From the NCBI GenBank assembly GCA_002162955.1, contig MABD01000051.1, forward strand, positions 1 through 64,000: 64,000 nt of DNA, read 5' to 3'. Shown here piece by piece: positions 55,926 to 64,000 of this stretch. The position numbers were made by a program, and so were the translations under genes. Within the stretch, counting starts at the first letter, position 1. Each line of letters starts with the position of its first letter. The notes under the pieces are model-generated. The model was not told the DNA's origin, searched no databases, and was given only the letters and a program-made list of their open reading frames with translations. The DNA is from Gammaproteobacteria bacterium 45_16_T64 (GTDB taxonomy: Bacteria > Pseudomonadota > Gammaproteobacteria > Pseudomonadales > Ketobacteraceae).

Positions 55926-57863
55926 ATGGGAAAACTCATCAATATCGACAACGGTGGAACGCTGACGGACTTTTGTGTATTCGATGACGGCGATATCTAC
56001 CACACCAAAGCCCTCACCACCCCCTATGATCTAAGTTTGTGTTTTTTTGATGGATTAAAAAAGATCGCGCTGCAGATTTACGGCAGCGAAGATAATCTTG
56101 ATGAACTTCTACAATCCACCGACCACATCCGTTACTCAACGACCCAAGGCACCAATGCATTAGTCGAACGCAAAGGCCCTCGACTTGGATTGATCGTTGA
56201 GAATACAGCTGACATTCATCTCTTAACGCCCAATTCACACGAACAAGCACTCTTTTCAGATCTGGTTGGAGAGCGCATCGCCATGGTTGACCTATCGCTG
56301 GAAGGTAAAGATGCCGAGCGCAATATTGTGCAAGCGGTCAATCACATTGCTACCGCTGGTGCCAATAGAATAGTACTCGCGCTGTCTGATCCCAATAGCA
56401 AAGCACTCGAATCAAGGCTATGTAAACTCATCGGACGAAAGTTTCCATCCCATCTGTTAGGTGTTGTTCCCGTTGTTTCTGCCCACGAACTCGCAGATGA
56501 TAACCAATTCAAACGTCGCACATGGACCGCGCTATTTAATAGTTTTCTACATCCAGCAATGGAACGGTTTCTCTATAACGCAGACCAGCGTTTACGAGAT
56601 CAAAAAACCAATAATCCATTACTCATTTATCGTAACGATGGTGGCTCTGCCCGCGTCGCCAAAACCATGGCACTTAAGACCTATAGCTCAGGCCCCAGCG
56701 GTGGTATGCAAGGTGCAAAGGCTCTGGCAAAGCACTACGGCTATTCTCACCTTGTGACCTATGATGTTGGTGGCACTACAACAGACGTTAGCGCTATTCA
56801 TAATGGAGATATTGATCAACAGCCCTATGGCGCCGTCGAAAAAGTAGAAACCAGCTTCCCCTTCCCCACCATTCACAGCGCAGGAGTCGGTGGCAGTTCC
56901 ATTATCTCAGTCAAGCAAGGAAAAATTTGCGTCGGCCCACAATCCGTTGGCGCAGCACCAGGCCCTGCATGCTTTGGTCTCGGTGGAAAGCAGGCCACGA
57001 TCACCGATGTATTTTTACTGCTAGGCATACTAGACCCCAACACCTATTTTGGCGGCAAGTTATCTCTGGATGAAGACAAAGCCCGCGACGTCATCACATC
57101 GACAGTCGCAGACCCACTAGGTATTACTGAATTCGTCGCGCTTGAACGTATGCGAGATGCATGGGTTCGAAAAATAGCCGTCAATATATCGAACGAGGTT
57201 GTGATTAACGACAATACAACACTCGCAGGTTTTGGGGGTGCTGGTGCACTTGCCGCAACCCGTATTGCAAGAGCAACAGGGGTTTCCCAAGTAATCATTC
57301 CAGCAACCGGCGCGATCTTTAGCGCATTCGGTATTGCCTTCTCGCCCATATCTCAAGAATATCGAGTCAATGTAAATTCTAACACTACCTTTTCGGAGAC
57401 TCTTCACACAACTCAGCAACGTGCCGAAAAGGACCTATTCGCCGAAGGTATCGATATTAATGAATGTGACATAGAAGTCTCCCTTAGCCAAACGCTAGCC
57501 AATGAAGACGGTGTTATCGATAACACCGTGCTATCCCCGCCCTATCAACTCCCCGATAACTTTGACCCAAAGAATCAAACAACTCTTATTTATAAAGCCA
57601 GCAAGTCCATTGCCACCACCGAGTTTTTATCCCTCTCGAACACCACACCCCATGCTGCTGTCACTACCCAACAGCGTACCTTACTGGTCGCAGAAAACGA
57701 TAAACGCCAGGTTCCTATTTACAGCCTCAGTGAGCAAGACCCTGGCGCTTTTGCAAAGGGACCCGCGATTATAGAAGACGAATTCTTCACGGGCTTTGTG
57801 GATGAAGGATGGTCTCTTTCTATATCGGGTAACAACGACCTTATTCTAGCCAAAATAATCTAA
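55926..57863 (+). CDS. apcA: Acetophenone-carboxylase-like subunit 1 (HyuA-like ATPase)
   Basis: 645-residue (about 70 kDa) member of the hydantoinase A/oxoprolinase family, matching in size and position Apc1 of Aromatoleum acetophenone carboxylase. Two sugar-kinase-like phosphate motifs are visible: IDNGGTLTDFCVF near residue 6 and VTYDVGGTTTDVSAI near 275. The TTQGTNALVERKGPR block follows the first. It probably phosphorylates carbonate/bicarbonate or enol at the expense of ATP in an (alpha alpha' beta gamma)2-type complex. First of a six-gene run with small gaps (28, 34, 15, 18 bp, then a 4-bp overlap). Start ATG at 55926. The exact ketone is inferred from gene order. Confidence 0.88.
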   Translation: MGKLINIDNGGTLTDFCVFDDGDIYHTKALTTPYDLSLCFFDGLKKIALQIYGSEDNLDELLQSTDHIRYSTTQGTNALVERKGPRLGLIVENTADIHLLTPNSHEQALFSDLVGERIAMVDLSLEGKDAERNIVQAVNHIATAGANRIVLALSDPNSKALESRLCKLIGRKFPSHLLGVVPVVSAHELADDNQFKRRTWTALFNSFLHPAMERFLYNADQRLRDQKTNNPLLIYRNDGGSARVAKTMALKTYSSGPSGGMQGAKALAKHYGYSHLVTYDVGGTTTDVSAIHNGDIDQQPYGAVEKVETSFPFPTIHSAGVGGSSIISVKQGKICVGPQSVGAAPGPACFGLGGKQATITDVFLLLGILDPNTYFGGKLSLDEDKARDVITSTVADPLGITEFVALERMRDAWVRKIAVNISNEVVINDNTTLAGFGGAGALAATRIARATGVSQVIIPATGAIFSAFGIAFSPISQEYRVNVNSNTTFSETLHTTQQRAEKDLFAEGIDINECDIEVSLSQTLANEDGVIDNTVLSPPYQLPDNFDPKNQTTLIYKASKSIATTEFLSLSNTTPHAAVTTQQRTLLVAENDKRQVPIYSLSEQDPGAFAKGPAIIEDEFFTGFVDEGWSLSISGNNDLILAKII

Positions 57864-57891
57864 CGTCATTCCTATTGCAAAGGTAGCGCTC

Positions 57892-58293
57892 ATGAAAGCG
57901 AATATCACAGAATATCTTCGTGTTAATTTGGATACAGAACAATGGGAGTGCCGTTCATGTAACAACGAACTTGCGCCTGCAAGAGGCAACTATAAACGCG
58001 GATTATTAGTTTACGATAGAGACCCTAGAGAGATCCATAAGCCTTTGGTTGATCCGAAACTTTATGATTACACTTTTTCACCCGACCCCGCCTACACCGC
58101 ATTACTCGAATATTATTGCCCCCATTGCGGCACGATGATTGAAACAGAATATACCGTACCTGGACACCCACCGGTACATGATATCGAGTTGGATATCGAC
58201 GATCTAAAGAAAAAGGTTCACGCATGGGGTGACATACCTGACACACCAGAGATACCCGATACCCCAATCGAACGACACGTTCATAATCATTAA
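57892..58293 (+). CDS. apcB: Acetophenone/acetone carboxylase small zinc subunit
   Basis: 133-residue (about 15 kDa) protein with two CxxC pairs (WECRSCNNEL near residue 18-25, YYCPHCGTMI near 80), which should bind zinc, as in the gamma subunit of acetone carboxylase and Apc2. Its size fits Apc2 better than the about 168-residue AcxC. It lies 28 bp after the first HyuA-like gene and 34 bp before the next. The tail ends in His-rich HVHNH. Structural/metal role in the complex is inferred. Confidence 0.85.
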   Translation: MKANITEYLRVNLDTEQWECRSCNNELAPARGNYKRGLLVYDRDPREIHKPLVDPKLYDYTFSPDPAYTALLEYYCPHCGTMIETEYTVPGHPPVHDIELDIDDLKKKVHAWGDIPDTPEIPDTPIERHVHNH

Positions 58294-58327
58294 CCAACAT
58301 TGAAATAATAGCGTCGAGGACAATACA

Positions 58328-60466
58328 ATGCGGAGAATTTCAGTGGATATCGGTGGTACGTTTACCGATTGCTTTGTCGCGTGGGACGAGCAGTATATTG
58401 GTGCAAAGGCATTAACCACTCACCACAACTTAGCTCAAGGTTTTAACAATGCCCTAGACATCGCCGTGGAAAGCATCGACGTCGACAAACAAGAATTACT
58501 GGCTAGCGTAGACTCCGTGCGCTACGCCACGACCCTTGGTACTAACGCGCTGATTGAACGCAATGGCCCGAGAATTGGCCTGCTTGTGACGGAGGGCTTT
58601 AATAGTACTATCCCTCTATCTCGTGGCAGAGGTTATGGAGAAGGTCTTCCGTTTGAGCAGCAACGAGACTTACCCAATGCCGTACGCCCCGCTCCTCTGG
58701 TTCCCATCCCCATGATTCGAGGTTTACGAGAACGCGTCAGTTATGACGGAGAAATATTATTACCTCTTGATGAAAATGATTTACGGGAAAAATTACGCCA
58801 GCTAGTCGATCAAGGTGCGGAAACTATCGTTGTGATGTTAACCAATAGCGTGGTAAATACCGACCATGAGCTGCGGGTAAGAGAAGTTTTTTTAGAAGAA
58901 TACCCAAGCTACTTACTTGGCGCTATCCCCCTATTACTGTCCCATCAAGTCGCTGGAAGAAAAGGCGAATACAGTCGAGCTGTATCCACTATTATCGATA
59001 GTTACTTACATCAAACGATGTATCACGGTTTGGGATCCTTAGAGCGTAATTTACGGGCTAACGGATACGAAAAACCCATGCTCATCAGTCATAATTCCGG
59101 CGGTATGGCACAACTCAATTCCACTGACGCATTGCAAACCGTACATTCCGGCCCTGTGTCAGGTATTGCCGCCTCTGAGCATTTGGCCCTGAATGGTGAC
59201 TTAGGCAATATTGTCGCCACCGATATGGGCGGTACCAGTTTTGATATCGGCATAGTGGTTGAAGGAGGAGAAAAGCACTACGACTTTAATCCCGTCATTG
59301 ACCGCTGGCTCGTCAGTATCCCGATGGTTCATTTGGTGACCCTGGGTGCTGGTGGCGGCTCGATTGCAACCTTTGACCGACTGTATAACACCATTAAAAT
59401 TGGCCCTGAGAGCGCAGGATCTGACCCTGGCCCCGCCAGCTATGACCGTGGCGGTCTTTTGCCTACGGTCACGGATGCCGATTTATTACTGGGTTACTTA
59501 GACCCGCAAAACTATGCGGCGGGTCGTATTAAACTAAACCCCAGTCGATCCCGTTTTGCCATTGAAGAAACCCTCTGCGATGATCTTGATCTCGATATAA
59601 CGGATGTATGCAAACATATCAAGCAAACCGCCGACACGAATATGGCCAACGGTATTTCGACAGAGCTTGGCTCTCGGGGTTACGACACCAGCGAATTTAC
59701 ACTACTGGCTTACGGCGGCAACGGCCCTCTTCACGGCTGCGGCATCGCGAATGCCTTAGGAGTAAATCGTGTATTGTCCCCACCGTTTAGTCCAGTATTT
59801 TCCGCACTAGGTGCAGGCAACGTTAACCAATTGCATATCCATGAACTGTCGACTTATACGGTACTATTTGACACCGCCACGAACAGCATTCTTTCAGACT
59901 ACGCAAAACTTAACGACGCGATTGTCGAACTCGAGAATCGGGGCCAAGAGGACTTGTTACGTCAGGGGTTGGATATTAAAGATATTAAATTCCGCCTAGA
60001 GTTTGATATGCGTTATGGCAACCAACGCGTAGAAACCGCCGTTTCAAGTGACGCTCGCCGATTTGACAGCGTACATGATATTTTACAACTGATTAACCTA
60101 TTCCATACTCGTTATGGCGAGCGTTTTGGTGAAGGCAGCCAAGCCTCAGAATCCGGTGTGCGTATCAACACTATCCGCGTCAGTGCTTTTGTTGAGTTGG
60201 AAAAAGTTGACTTTACAGAGATCAAACCACTGCTGGAGAAGCTGACGGTAGAGGCGACAAGTTCACGCCCTTGTGATTTCGTCGGTTTCGACAACCCTAT
60301 CGACACCGCCATTTATGACGACGTCGCACTGGTTCCTGGCAGTTTTATTGAGGGTCCGGCAATCATTACCACCAAAGACACTACCTATCTCGTCGAACCC
60401 GGCTGGACCTATCACGCGTCTAATCGCGGCGCGGTATGGTTTTTTAAACAAGATCAATGCTCCTAA
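58328..60466 (+). CDS. apcC: Acetophenone-carboxylase-like subunit 3 (second HyuA-like ATPase)
   Basis: 712-residue (about 78 kDa) hydantoinase A/oxoprolinase-family protein, distinct from the first HyuA-like subunit. Its phosphate motifs are VDIGGTFTDCFVAW at residue 5 and IVATDMGGTSFDIGIV near 305, with YATTLGTNALIERNGPR and NSGGMAQL between. A late ALGVNRVLSPPFSPVFSALG block is typical. Two HyuA-like subunits plus one HyuB-like subunit is the acetophenone carboxylase layout; acetone carboxylase has only one. Start ATG at 58328 with an AGGAC-type ribosome binding site. The two ATPases may handle the two ATP used per carboxylation. Confidence 0.88.
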   Translation: MRRISVDIGGTFTDCFVAWDEQYIGAKALTTHHNLAQGFNNALDIAVESIDVDKQELLASVDSVRYATTLGTNALIERNGPRIGLLVTEGFNSTIPLSRGRGYGEGLPFEQQRDLPNAVRPAPLVPIPMIRGLRERVSYDGEILLPLDENDLREKLRQLVDQGAETIVVMLTNSVVNTDHELRVREVFLEEYPSYLLGAIPLLLSHQVAGRKGEYSRAVSTIIDSYLHQTMYHGLGSLERNLRANGYEKPMLISHNSGGMAQLNSTDALQTVHSGPVSGIAASEHLALNGDLGNIVATDMGGTSFDIGIVVEGGEKHYDFNPVIDRWLVSIPMVHLVTLGAGGGSIATFDRLYNTIKIGPESAGSDPGPASYDRGGLLPTVTDADLLLGYLDPQNYAAGRIKLNPSRSRFAIEETLCDDLDLDITDVCKHIKQTADTNMANGISTELGSRGYDTSEFTLLAYGGNGPLHGCGIANALGVNRVLSPPFSPVFSALGAGNVNQLHIHELSTYTVLFDTATNSILSDYAKLNDAIVELENRGQEDLLRQGLDIKDIKFRLEFDMRYGNQRVETAVSSDARRFDSVHDILQLINLFHTRYGERFGEGSQASESGVRINTIRVSAFVELEKVDFTEIKPLLEKLTVEATSSRPCDFVGFDNPIDTAIYDDVALVPGSFIEGPAIITTKDTTYLVEPGWTYHASNRGAVWFFKQDQCS

Positions 60467-60481
60467 AACAGGTAACCAACA

Positions 60482-62746
60482 ATGACCATGAACAACACAG
60501 AAGTTCACACGCTATCTGACGAAGAGCAGGGTCTGATTGATCAGTTTCTTATCGACAATCAATTATTCTATGGGCCTGATCCTGACATTATGCGTAACCA
60601 TGGATTAGCCCCAAGATCTGACGCAGAGGAAAGTATCCTATCCAGCGATCTCGACCTACAAAAAGTTAATATGGTGCGAGGACGGCTTACCGCCGCGCTT
60701 GATGAGACCCATACAATGGTTGAGCAAATGGGAGTTGCCCCCGGTGCTAAGTGGGGGGATTTAGTCACCGCCATTTTTACCGCCAACGGAGATATGGCCC
60801 AAACCGGAACCTTTGGTATCGTGGTGTTTGCCTCTGTTTGCCAATATCCCGTGAAATTTATTAAAAAATATTGGGTAGATGAAGACACCGTGGGCGTAAG
60901 AGACGGCGATGCGTTTATTCATAATGATTCACGATATGGCAATATCCACAACACCGATCAAAGCCTGATGATGCCGGTGTTTTGGGAAGGCCAACTAGTA
61001 TGCTGGGTTTCTTCCACCATTCATGAAGGGGAAAACGGCGCGATTGAACCGGGAGGCATGCCCTCTATCGCAGAAACAAAATACGATGAGGGCTTAAAAA
61101 TGAGCCCTTTTAAAATCGTAGAGAATTTTAAGCTACGCCGTGACATCGTCACTTTCTTACAAAACTCCGTGCGAGATCCAAAACTACAACTTGCAGACAT
61201 GAAAGTGAAATTACATTCCATTTTACGTCTACGTGAACGGGTATTAGCGGTTATCGAAGAGTTTGGTGTTGATTATCTCCAGGGAACGTTGCGAAAATCG
61301 CTTGAGGATACAGAAACCGAAGTGCGCCGTAGAATAGAAGAAATGCCCAATGGTATCTCGCGGGTTAATACCTTTATCGACGGCGATTTACGGGAGGATG
61401 TACTGGCAAAAATGCCAATGGAAATTCGGGTCAAAGACTCTCGAATGATCTGGAATCTAAAAGGTACCTCTCCTGAGTTTACCAACCGCTCGATCAATGT
61501 CGTCATGGGCTCACTGAAAACCTGTTTGCTCACCTCACTTATTTTGTACGTATGGCCCGACCTGCCAAAAAACCAAGCGGTATTCAGTGCGGTAGAAGTG
61601 GAAATGGATGAAAACAGCTTAGTCAACGCATCGGACGAAGCGCCAAACGCGATGAGCCTACTACCGATATTTCGCTGTTTTTCAATGCCTCCGATGACGA
61701 TGGGAAAGCTAAATTATTGCATGCCAAACCGTTATACCGCGATTAATGCTAATACCTATAGCCAACCAGCAACCTTGGTGTACGGTGGTTTAACACAGCA
61801 TGGAGAGGTCACCGGAAACTTCTGCGCCGACATCAACGGTAATGGTACAGGAGGGCGCGAGAACAAAGACGGCGAACATTCACTCTCGCCAGTATTTGGA
61901 TATATGGCAGATACCGGCGAAATGGAATTGGCGGAAGAAGAATTACCCTATATCCGATTAGTCGCCCAAAAGCTTGCAAAGGATCGCGTCGGTTTCGGAA
62001 AATTCCGAGGAGGCATGGGCTACGAGCAAATTGCCACCGTTAAAAACAGCACGGAGTTCGGCTTTATGACAGGCCAGTGCGGTAGCAAACATCCCAGTGC
62101 TTATGGGTTATTTGGTGGCTATGCCTGCCCTGCTTATCCTATGGCTCGCATTAAGAATATTAACATCTTCGAGACCTTCAAAAACAACCCAGAACAATTT
62201 GATTTCGACATGATTACCTTAATGAATGAACGTAAAATTACGGACGGTGATTATTATGTTCAAGATGCAGGTATGAATTTCGAACTCTGTAATGAGGGAG
62301 AGATCTACATGATCTGCCAAGGCTCAGGGGGCGGATATGGTGATGTATTGGATCGTGACCCCAAGCTGGTAGCCAAAGACCTGGAAGAAGAGTTAATTAG
62401 CCCAGACCTCGCCGAGGACATCTATAAAGTCATTTGTGACCCAAACAAATTTATTGTTGATGAAGCCGCCACCGAGCAAGCCAGAAAAGCGGAAAGAAAA
62501 GCCAGAATACAGCGAGGCATTCCCTATGATGAATTCGTTGCTCAATGGGTAACACCAGAACCCGCAGAAGACCTGCCCTATATGGGTAGCTGGGGAGATG
62601 ACCACAGCACGTTAATTGTCTCACCACCGGGAGAGAAGCGTTATTCGATTCCCGCCGGTTCCGCCGGTGTTATGTTCTCAAACCCGAAAGATAGACGTAT
62701 CGCGGAACTTGAAGCGGAACTTGCGGCACTAAAAAATATCACCTAG
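60482..62746 (+). CDS. apcD: Acetophenone-carboxylase-like subunit 4 (HyuB-like)
   Basis: 754-residue (about 84 kDa) hydantoinase B/oxoprolinase-family protein, the expected carboxylating subunit. Family blocks visible: GDAFIHNDSRYGNIHNTDQ, HEGENGAIEPGGMPS, SLKTCLLTSLILYVWPDLPK, FRGGMGYEQIATVKN and CQGSGGGYGDVLDRDP. The C-terminus ends with a short Ala/Glu/Leu coiled-coil-like segment. It lies 15 bp after the second HyuA-like gene and 18 bp before the fifth. In the related enzymes this subunit carries the ketone and metal site; the exact substrate here is unknown. Confidence 0.9.
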   Translation: MTMNNTEVHTLSDEEQGLIDQFLIDNQLFYGPDPDIMRNHGLAPRSDAEESILSSDLDLQKVNMVRGRLTAALDETHTMVEQMGVAPGAKWGDLVTAIFTANGDMAQTGTFGIVVFASVCQYPVKFIKKYWVDEDTVGVRDGDAFIHNDSRYGNIHNTDQSLMMPVFWEGQLVCWVSSTIHEGENGAIEPGGMPSIAETKYDEGLKMSPFKIVENFKLRRDIVTFLQNSVRDPKLQLADMKVKLHSILRLRERVLAVIEEFGVDYLQGTLRKSLEDTETEVRRRIEEMPNGISRVNTFIDGDLREDVLAKMPMEIRVKDSRMIWNLKGTSPEFTNRSINVVMGSLKTCLLTSLILYVWPDLPKNQAVFSAVEVEMDENSLVNASDEAPNAMSLLPIFRCFSMPPMTMGKLNYCMPNRYTAINANTYSQPATLVYGGLTQHGEVTGNFCADINGNGTGGRENKDGEHSLSPVFGYMADTGEMELAEEELPYIRLVAQKLAKDRVGFGKFRGGMGYEQIATVKNSTEFGFMTGQCGSKHPSAYGLFGGYACPAYPMARIKNINIFETFKNNPEQFDFDMITLMNERKITDGDYYVQDAGMNFELCNEGEIYMICQGSGGGYGDVLDRDPKLVAKDLEEELISPDLAEDIYKVICDPNKFIVDEAATEQARKAERKARIQRGIPYDEFVAQWVTPEPAEDLPYMGSWGDDHSTLIVSPPGEKRYSIPAGSAGVMFSNPKDRRIAELEAELAALKNIT

Positions 62747-62764
62747 CGACGTTGGGATACCATA

Positions 62765-63691
62765 ATGGCAACAGATCTTCAGCACCACTTTCAACAGCTT
62801 GCACAATCACAGGTACCCCTGTGGATTGATGGATGGAAGTACGGCTTAGCCCTTCTCAACGATGGCCAACAACCCGATTGGTCGGACACCGCCGCGACTG
62901 TCGCTTACCTCAGAACGTTGCAAGGGTTAGTGAAATCTGACGTTATTACGCTACATGTAGAGGATTTCTACACTTACTGGATAGAGAAACATCCAGAGTT
63001 ACTCGTCGCAATGGGTGAGAAACGCCGACTAGGGTTCGCACTACGTACGCTACTTGCCGACGCCGACGCACGGCAGCAACTCGACGCAATTATTTTTGGT
63101 TTATGCGAGGGATATAAAGACACTCCTGTGGTACTCGCACTGCCCTCTCCCAAACAATGGATCACTAAAGCCCACTGCACGGCAAAGGCGATCAATAACG
63201 TTCAAGTAACCTGGGATGATGCAGAGTCTGCTTCCATGTATATAGCAGACTTTCTACGGCACTTTTCTCAACGAGCCATCAGCGGCATTCTGTTGCAGGA
63301 TAACGCCCAATGTGGCCCAAATAGCGATAATGATATTGCCCGCTACCAACCCATTCTCAATATCGCTGACAACTATCAATGGCACGTGCTAATCGATGGT
63401 TGCCAGGGGGATTATTCACCGTCACCACGCACTGGCATTGCCTATTCATTGCAATCAATAGATACGCACTCAGCTCAACAAAACAGTAAATTCTCACCTG
63501 ACGACATCATCGCCACAGGGTTGAAATTGGACCTACTACACTGGCGGCAGGTCGAGCGCTCCGCCCTACTCTCCGCTCACTTTTATTTTTCAACACTTCC
63601 CCTGGATGCAAAGCCCGAAGTCATACTGGAAAAAATCGCCGAACTCAAAAATGCTAGCAGGCTAACGCCGCAAGAAGTGAGCTGTCCATGA
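62765..63691 (+). CDS. apcE: Acetophenone-carboxylase-like subunit 5
   Basis: 308-residue (about 34 kDa) protein with the size and position of Apc5 in the Aromatoleum cluster. I do not recognise a general domain in it by eye. It has a helical look, with Trp-rich N-terminus (WIDGWKYGLAL) and a GILLQDNAQCG stretch in the second half. It begins 18 bp after the HyuB-like gene, and its stop TGA overlaps the next start by four bases (ATGA at 63688-63691), so expression is coupled to the ligase. Assignment rests on position, size and context. Confidence 0.7.
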   Translation: MATDLQHHFQQLAQSQVPLWIDGWKYGLALLNDGQQPDWSDTAATVAYLRTLQGLVKSDVITLHVEDFYTYWIEKHPELLVAMGEKRRLGFALRTLLADADARQQLDAIIFGLCEGYKDTPVVLALPSPKQWITKAHCTAKAINNVQVTWDDAESASMYIADFLRHFSQRAISGILLQDNAQCGPNSDNDIARYQPILNIADNYQWHVLIDGCQGDYSPSPRTGIAYSLQSIDTHSAQQNSKFSPDDIIATGLKLDLLHWRQVERSALLSAHFYFSTLPLDAKPEVILEKIAELKNASRLTPQEVSCP

Positions 63692-64000
63692 ATCAATCGC
63701 CCGCCGTAGAACAAGGTCAGCACTTGTGGAGCCCGAGTAAATGCTTCGCGGAAGAATCCAACATCAATCAATTTATTCTGTGGCTGCAACAACAAAAGAG
63801 CATGCGCTCCTGCCATAAGGTAAGAGATTATGAAACGCTATGGCAATGGTCTGTAGATCATATTGACGATTTTTGGCTTGCAGTATGGCACTATTTTGAT
63901 GTGCAATCACCCACACCCTTTGACAAGGTCCTAACCACACGCACAATGCCAGAAGCCAGGTGGTTTTCAGGGAGTAGTGTGAATTTTGCGGAACACATTC
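63688..64000 (+). CDS. bal: Benzoylacetate/acetoacetate-CoA ligase, N-terminal part
   Basis: The first 104 codons run off the window. The sequence (QHLWSPSKCFAEESNINQFI, then WSVDHIDDFWLAVWHYFDVQ, then ARWFSGSSVNFAEHI) matches the N-terminus of acetoacetyl-CoA synthetase family ligases (ACAS_N plus AMP-binding). In the acetophenone pathway the ligase activates benzoylacetate, the product of the carboxylase, with CoA and ATP, so its position supports that role; an acetoacetate substrate is the alternative. The start overlaps the stop of subunit 5 (ATGA), a clear sign of coupling. The AMP-binding core is outside the window. Confidence 0.82.
   Translation, partial: MNQSPAVEQGQHLWSPSKCFAEESNINQFILWLQQQKSMRSCHKVRDYETLWQWSVDHIDDFWLAVWHYFDVQSPTPFDKVLTTRTMPEARWFSGSSVNFAEHI

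Noticed and set aside
55926-62746. Reading the operon as acetone carboxylase (AcxABC)
   Set aside because: Acetone carboxylase has one HyuA-like, one HyuB-like and a longer gamma subunit; here there are two HyuA-like subunits and a fifth gene, as in acetophenone carboxylase.

Overview
The window reads as chromosome of a free-living, aerobic, probably marine gammaproteobacterium. A Cellvibrionales/Spongiibacteraceae-like lineage is my best guess, not a proof. The pointers are a TtcA of gammaproteobacterial type, a monomeric NADP isocitrate dehydrogenase, an E. coli-style PbpC plus bacterial alpha-2-macroglobulin pair, a GlyGly-CTERM tail, three AraC regulators of the arabinose-binding-domain type, and many acyl-CoA dehydrogenase, SDR and oxygenase genes. 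I see no rRNA, tRNA, CRISPR array or prophage. The only mobile DNA is a wrecked IS6-family element.

Layout. 0-4 kb: the end of a small secreted protein, an AraC regulator, the IS6 remnant, an intact ttcA, and a decayed fragment of a second ttcA on the other strand. 3.8-8.1 kb: a hybrid sensor kinase whose ATPase domain looks dead, beside a LOV/PAS sensor that lacks both the photoactive cysteine and an output domain. 8.4-12 kb: two adjacent acyl-CoA dehydrogenases, only one with the catalytic Glu, and an AraC regulator. 12-16.5 kb: a GH43 lipoprotein facing a GH75 chitosanase-like protein, then an AT-rich pocket with a compact 2OG-oxygenase, an FKBP isomerase and an orphan. 16.6-23.2 kb: monomeric IDH, a TauD-like protein, a PETase-like lipoprotein, an MpaB/Lcp-like oxygenase and an SDR. 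23.3-29.1 kb: a complete 7TMR-DISM hybrid kinase, a di-haem peroxidase, and a divergent catalase-like protein with a GlyGly-CTERM anchor. 29.2-38.4 kb: GST, SDR, UbiB-type kinase, retropepsin-like protease, class III cyclase with a coupled lipoprotein, YjbQ, SDR and a MOSC protein. 38.5-48.1 kb: pbpC, alpha-2-macroglobulin and two orphans. 48.4-50.7 kb: a damaged FlK-like thioesterase, a limonene-epoxide-hydrolase-like enzyme and two membrane proteins.

The most interesting part is 50.9-64 kb. A minus-strand operon encodes a membrane-anchored fatty-acid alpha-dioxygenase (animal haem peroxidase fold), a DUF1569/DinB-like lipoprotein and another lipoprotein, and ends in a clear rho-independent terminator. 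It diverges from an AraC regulator across a spacer carrying a 9-bp direct repeat. Next on the plus strand is a tight operon whose gene order matches the acetophenone carboxylase (apcABCDE) plus benzoylacetate-CoA ligase (bal) cluster of Aromatoleum: HyuA-like, small zinc-type gamma subunit, second HyuA-like, HyuB-like, a 34-kDa fifth protein, then an acetoacetyl-CoA-synthetase-type ligase cut by the window edge.

Together these genes suggest a heterotroph equipped for fatty acids, ketones or aromatics, polymers and polysaccharides. Substrate statements are inferences from family membership and gene order. All family calls were made by eye, without database searches.
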